Made by a program: the position numbers and the translations under genes
Notes under the pieces: generated by a model
What the model was told of the DNA's origin: nothing
The model's database searches: none
The model's input: the letters and a program-made list of their open reading frames with translations, nothing else
Source of the DNA: Ignavibacteriales bacterium
GTDB taxonomy: Bacteria; Bacteroidota; Ignavibacteria; Ignavibacteriales; Ignavibacteriaceae
DNA: 29,172 bases
Reading direction: 5' to 3'
Assembly: GCA_020061995.1 (NCBI GenBank)
Contig: JAGUXE010000138.1
Span: 1-29,172, forward strand
Part shown: positions 25,746-29,172 of the stretch, one piece after another
How positions within the stretch are numbered: position 1 is the stretch's first letter
Layout: each line of letters opens with the position of its first letter

Positions 25746-27857
25746 TTATTCCAATCCGCGCTTCTTTAATAGAGGCTCAACACTTGGTTCTGCACCTCTA
25801 AATCTTTTATAAAGAACCATCGGGTCTTCACTTCCCCCTTTTGCTAAAATATTTTCACGGAATAATTTTGCAGTTTTCTGATCAAATATATTCGTTTCCT
25901 TAAATGCTTCAAATGCATCCGCATCTAAAACTTCAGCCCAGATATAACTATAATATCCCGATGAATATCCACCTGAAAAAATATGATTAAAATAAGTACT
26001 TCGATATCTGAATAAAACTTCCGGAATTAAATTAATTTTTTCTGCAATCTTGTTTTCAAATTGAAGTGCGTCTTGTTCATGATCTGTAGTTAAAGTATGC
26101 CAATACATATCAAGGTAAGAGGCGGCAAGATATTCTGTAGAAGCGAATCCTTGTCCATATTTTGAGCTGGCTTGTATTTTTTCAATTAATTCATCCGGCA
26201 TAACTTCACCGGTCTTGTAATGTTTTGCATACATTTTTAACACTTCGGGATCTGATGCCCAATTTTCCATAACTTGTGAAGGAAGTTCAACAAAATCACG
26301 CGGCACAGATGTTCCGGAGACTGTCGGATAAACACTGTTTGATAATAATCCATGTAGAGCATGACCGAATTCATGGAACAACGTATTAACCTCTTCAAAA
26401 CTAATTAACGCAGGCTGCCCTTCGGTTGGTTTTGAAAAATTTCCAACGTTACAAATAATTGGAGTTACTTCTTTGCCTCCCACTTTCTGTTGTTTTCGGA
26501 AAGCGTTCATCCATGCACCACCTCGTTTACTTTCGCGCGGAAAATAATCGGTGTATAAAATTCCAATATGTTTTCCGTCCGATTCTTTTACTTCAAATAC
26601 AGTAACTTCGTCATGATAAATTTGAATATCATTCCTCTTTTCGAATTTTAAACCATATAACTTTGAAGCGACATTAAAAACACCTTGAATCACATTCTCT
26701 AGTTTAAAATATGGGCGAAGCATTTCATCATCAAGATTATATTTTTCTTTCTTAAGTTTTTCGGCGTAATATCTCCAATCCCATGCTTCAAGCTTATAAT
26801 CTTTTCCTTCTTTTTTGATCATCGATTGTAGTTCCGCTGCTTCTTCCTTAGCCATTTTTATAGCGGGAGTCCAAAGTTTATCTAGAAACTCAAACACCTT
26901 ATCGGGTGATTTTGCCATACTTGTTTCAAGCACATAATCGGCGTGAGTTTTATATCCCAAAAGATTAGCTTTTTTATATCTTAGAGCCGCAATTCTTGAA
27001 AGATGTTTTTTATTATCGAAGTCGTTGTTATTATTTCCTCGATTTGCATAAGCGGTTAAAAATTGTTTTCGTAAATCGCGATTTTCAGAGTAAGTTAGAA
27101 ACGGAAAAATAGAGGGGGCGTGTAAAGTGAAAATCCATTTCCCTTCTTTTCCTTTTCTTTTTGCTCCTTCCGAAGCAGATTTAATAAGGTTATCAGGCAA
27201 TCCGGCTAAATCTTTTTCGTTATCGATTACTAATTCAAAGTTGTTGGTTTCTTTAAGAATATTTTGTCCCACTTTTAATGTAAGAACTGACAACTCTTCA
27301 TTAATTTTCATTAACTCTGATTTTTGTGTGTCGTTTAACTCCGCACCTGATCTCACAAAATCTTTATAATATTTTTCAAGAACGGTATTCTGTTCAACTG
27401 TAAGATTTAATTTTTCTCTCTTCTCATAAATTTTCTTAATTCGTTGGAAAAGTCGAAGATCAAGACTTATCTCATCCCCATGTTTAGCAAGTATTGGAGC
27501 CATCTCAGATGAAAGCTTTTGCATTGCATCATTTGTGTTTGAAGATGTGAGATTAAAAAATACGTTAGCGACTTTTGTTAACAGTTCGCCGCTTTTTTCT
27601 AATGCTTCTATTGTGTTTTCAAAGGTTGGCGCCTCTTTATTCTCTATTATTTTTGATACCTCTAACTTGTGCTGCTTAATTCCTTCTTCAAAAGCGGGTT
27701 GGTAATGTTCAAATTTAATTTCATTGAATGGCGGTGTTTGAAGCGGTGTTGAGTATTTCTTAAAGAAAGGATTATCCATATTACCATTTCCTTTTGCTGA
27801 TAAGTTTACGGTTGTCGTTAAAATCATAACGAACATTAAAACAAAAATTTTATACAT
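25746..27857 (-). CDS. dcp: M3-family zinc metallopeptidase (peptidyl-dipeptidase Dcp-like), exported
   Basis: This 703-residue protein has an N-terminal signal peptide (about 1-21) without a lipobox Cys. The N-terminal helical domain (NPFFKKYSTP, PPFNEIKFEHYQPAF, PTFENTIEALEKSG) is typical of Dcp/oligopeptidase A. The zinc site is complete: HEFGH at 495-499 and the third ligand E524 in DFVELPSQ. Dcp removes C-terminal dipeptides from short peptides. With the signal peptide it should act in the periplasm, perhaps on products of secreted proteases such as the S8 enzyme next door (inference). There is no T9SS domain, unlike the two neighbouring secreted proteins. A strong Shine-Dalgarno (GGGGTGATCT, 27859-27868) precedes the ATG and supports this start. 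Oligopeptidase A is the main alternative. Confidence 0.92.
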   Translation of the reverse strand: MYKIFVLMFVMILTTTVNLSAKGNGNMDNPFFKKYSTPLQTPPFNEIKFEHYQPAFEEGIKQHKLEVSKIIENKEAPTFENTIEALEKSGELLTKVANVFFNLTSSNTNDAMQKLSSEMAPILAKHGDEISLDLRLFQRIKKIYEKREKLNLTVEQNTVLEKYYKDFVRSGAELNDTQKSELMKINEELSVLTLKVGQNILKETNNFELVIDNEKDLAGLPDNLIKSASEGAKRKGKEGKWIFTLHAPSIFPFLTYSENRDLRKQFLTAYANRGNNNNDFDNKKHLSRIAALRYKKANLLGYKTHADYVLETSMAKSPDKVFEFLDKLWTPAIKMAKEEAAELQSMIKKEGKDYKLEAWDWRYYAEKLKKEKYNLDDEMLRPYFKLENVIQGVFNVASKLYGLKFEKRNDIQIYHDEVTVFEVKESDGKHIGILYTDYFPRESKRGGAWMNAFRKQQKVGGKEVTPIICNVGNFSKPTEGQPALISFEEVNTLFHEFGHALHGLLSNSVYPTVSGTSVPRDFVELPSQVMENWASDPEVLKMYAKHYKTGEVMPDELIEKIQASSKYGQGFASTEYLAASYLDMYWHTLTTDHEQDALQFENKIAEKINLIPEVLFRYRSTYFNHIFSGGYSSGYYSYIWAEVLDADAFEAFKETNIFDQKTAKLFRENILAKGGSEDPMVLYKRFRGAEPSVEPLLKKRGLE

Positions 27858-27858
27858 T

Positions 27859-27868
27859 AGATCACCCC
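27859..27868 (-). promoter_or_regulatory. Strong Shine-Dalgarno of the M3 peptidase gene
   Basis: On the minus strand GGGGTGATCT lies just before the ATG at 27857, differing from the anti-SD complement GGAGGTGATCT mainly by one base. It fixes the start, and shows that this organism uses Shine-Dalgarno pairing at least at some genes. Confidence 0.6.
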
Positions 27869-28067
27869 AAATTTTGTAATCATAATAAATTATTTAATCG
27901 AAGCATAAAAATAACCTCTTCCCATGTAACAGAAAAGCAAAAAAGGATTATTGTATTGTATGATAGTGATGGATGGTAATTTATATTGAGTTTTTTTCCA
28001 TTCTAATTTCGGACTTATTAAAATTTCAATTTTCTGACTTTTCTGATTTGTAACGAAAATTTTTCCG

Positions 28068-28103
28068 CCACCAAATCTCAAAGATACTAAGGAAAACTAA
28101 GAT
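28068..28103. repeat. Degenerate 9-nt periodic repeat (copy 2)
   Basis: Four consecutive 9-nt units, CCACCAAAT, CTCAAAGAT, ACTAAGGAA and AACTAAGAT, keep a CxAAG/AAA core in register. It matches the style of the patch at 25649-25676. Confidence 0.4.
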
Positions 28104-28191
28104 TAGCTTTCAATAAAGAGAATAATAAGATTTAAACTATCATCATTATTCTTAAATTTAATAATTGAATTTTATATGATTATGAATAAAC

Positions 28192-28195
28192 GGAG
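28192..28195 (+). promoter_or_regulatory. Shine-Dalgarno of hemL
   Basis: GGAG lies 6 nt before ATG 28202. An in-frame ATG at 28196 directly abuts GGAG, which is too close, so 28202 is the preferred start. Confidence 0.6.
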
Positions 28196-28201
28196 ATGAA
28201 A

Positions 28202-29172
28202 ATGAATCTAACTAAAAGTGAAGCGCTTTTTACTGAAGCAAAAAAATATATCCCGGGTGGAGTTAATTCACCCGTTCGTGCTTTCAAGTCTGTAGGTGGA
28301 TCGCCTGTTTTTATGCAGCGTGGAGAAGGTTCCAAATTAATTGATGTCGACGGAAACGAATATGTAGACTATATTGGAAGTTGGGGACCCCATTTATTCG
28401 GGCATAATCCTTCTTTTATAAAAGAAGCTTTACTCTATGCGTTGGATAGCGGGACAAGTTTTGGCGCACCAACTGAAGCTGAAGTAAAAATGGCTAAACT
28501 TATTACAGAATTAGTTCCATCGGTTGAGATGGTTCGAATGGTTAACTCCGGAACCGAGGCAACCATGAGCGCAGTAAGAGTTGCAAGAGGTTATACTGGG
28601 CGTGAAAAGTTTATAAAGTTTGAAGGCTGTTATCACGGTCACGCAGATCATTTTTTAATCAAAGCAGGTTCCGGGGCTTTAACTTTCGGCGTTCCTACGA
28701 GTCCAGGAGTAACAAAAGGAAATGCTGCTGATACATTAATTGCCGATTATAACAACATCGATTCAATTAAAGCATTAATTAAAGAGAATAAGAACCAAAT
28801 TGCGGCTGTAATAATTGAACCTGTTGCCGGAAACATGGGAACCGTCCGTTCAACCGATGAATTTATTCGCGAATTGAGAGAAATTTGTTCAGAAGAAAAA
28901 ATAGTCCTTATTTTTGATGAGGTGATGACCGGATTCAGACTTTCAAAAGGGGGCGCTCAAGAAATATTGGGAATTACACCGGATCTATCTACATTCGGAA
29001 AAATTATAGGCGGCGGTTTACCTGTTGGTGCTTTTGGCGGGAAAAAAGAAATCATGGAGTTTGTCTCTCCTCAGGGTCCGGTTTATCAAGCAGGGACTTT
29101 AAGCGGAAATCCGCTGGCAATGTCTGCCGGTTTAGCTGTACTTTCACATATAAAAAATAATCCTGATGTTTA
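28202..29172 (+). CDS. hemL: Glutamate-1-semialdehyde 2,1-aminomutase HemL (3' partial)
   Basis: The frame runs from ATG 28202 to the window end (323 codons visible of about 430). It starts with the family signature [18 protein letters not shown] and continues with [46 protein letters not shown] and the PLP lysine K267 in [17 protein letters not shown]. HemL is a PLP enzyme that turns glutamate-1-semialdehyde into 5-aminolevulinate, so the organism makes heme/tetrapyrrole precursors by the C5 route from glutamyl-tRNA. It is divergent from the M3 peptidase gene and so has its own promoter. The C-terminal quarter is outside the window. Confidence 0.98.
   Translation, partial: MNLTKSEALFTEAKKYIPGGVNSPVRAFKSVGGSPVFMQRGEGSKLIDVDGNEYVDYIGSWGPHLFGHNPSFIKEALLYALDSGTSFGAPTEAEVKMAKLITELVPSVEMVRMVNSGTEATMSAVRVARGYTGREKFIKFEGCYHGHADHFLIKAGSGALTFGVPTSPGVTKGNAADTLIADYNNIDSIKALIKENKNQIAAVIIEPVAGNMGTVRSTDEFIRELREICSEEKIVLIFDEVMTGFRLSKGGAQEILGITPDLSTFGKIIGGGLPVGAFGGKKEIMEFVSPQGPVYQAGTLSGNPLAMSAGLAVLSHIKNNPDV

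Larger units (their letters stand above)
27858..28201. other. Divergent upstream region between M3 peptidase and hemL
   Basis: This AT-rich stretch of 344 bp contains the M3 Shine-Dalgarno, a degenerate 9-nt periodic patch (28068-28103) and the hemL Shine-Dalgarno (28192-28195). Promoters for both genes should lie here, but no -35/-10 or Bacteroidota -33/-7 pair was convincing. A 63-codon minus frame (27890-28081) has no recognisable features and I do not call it a gene. Confidence 0.6.

Noticed and set aside
27890..28081. 63-codon minus-strand reading frame upstream of the M3 peptidase
   Set aside because: Low-complexity composition, no recognisable motif, no ribosome site, and it overlaps the 9-nt periodic patch.

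Overview
The window reads as chromosomal DNA of a low-GC Gram-negative bacterium of the Ignavibacteria/Chlorobi side of the Bacteroidota superphylum. The basis is indirect. Two large secreted proteins end in type IX secretion (T9SS) type A sorting domains containing QNYPNPFNPSTVI, a form common in Ignavibacteria. Several genes also have recognisable Shine-Dalgarno sequences, which classical Bacteroidota mostly lack. No rRNA, tRNA, IS element, prophage or CRISPR array was seen.

Layout. (1) 1-8680, plus strand: a compact phospho-signalling cassette. It holds a membrane-anchored Ser/Thr kinase (5' end outside the window), a 1391-residue zinc-ribbon protein with five AAA+ modules in one chain, a zinc-ribbon FHA protein, a PP2C phosphatase, and a small GIY-YIG (DUF123) protein. 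The genes abut or overlap and are probably co-transcribed. (2) 8702-18450, minus strand: housekeeping genes in the transcription order mnmE, GNAT acetyltransferase, mnmG, rsmG, murQ, PAP2 phosphatase, mfd. Two parS-like palindromes flank the GNAT gene, which suggests this tRNA-modification cluster lies near the chromosome origin. (3) 18451-19017: a gene-free stretch with strong nested inverted repeats. (4) 19018-27857, minus strand: a T9SS-exported FG-GAP/beta-propeller protein, a T9SS-exported subtilisin-like protease and an M3 metallopeptidase, each followed by a hairpin terminator. (5) 27858-28201: divergent upstream region. (6) 28202 to the end, plus strand: hemL, cut by the window edge.

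How the genes work together. In the first block the kinase should phosphorylate threonines, the FHA protein should read them and the PP2C enzyme should erase them. The likely effector is the penta-AAA+ protein, built from a duplicated pair of CbbX-like ATPase modules plus a degenerate leading module. This is the best candidate here for an undescribed system. The second block covers tRNA wobble-uridine modification (MnmE/MnmG), 16S rRNA methylation (RsmG), peptidoglycan recycling (MurQ) and transcription-coupled repair (Mfd). The third block concerns extracellular or periplasmic protein degradation.
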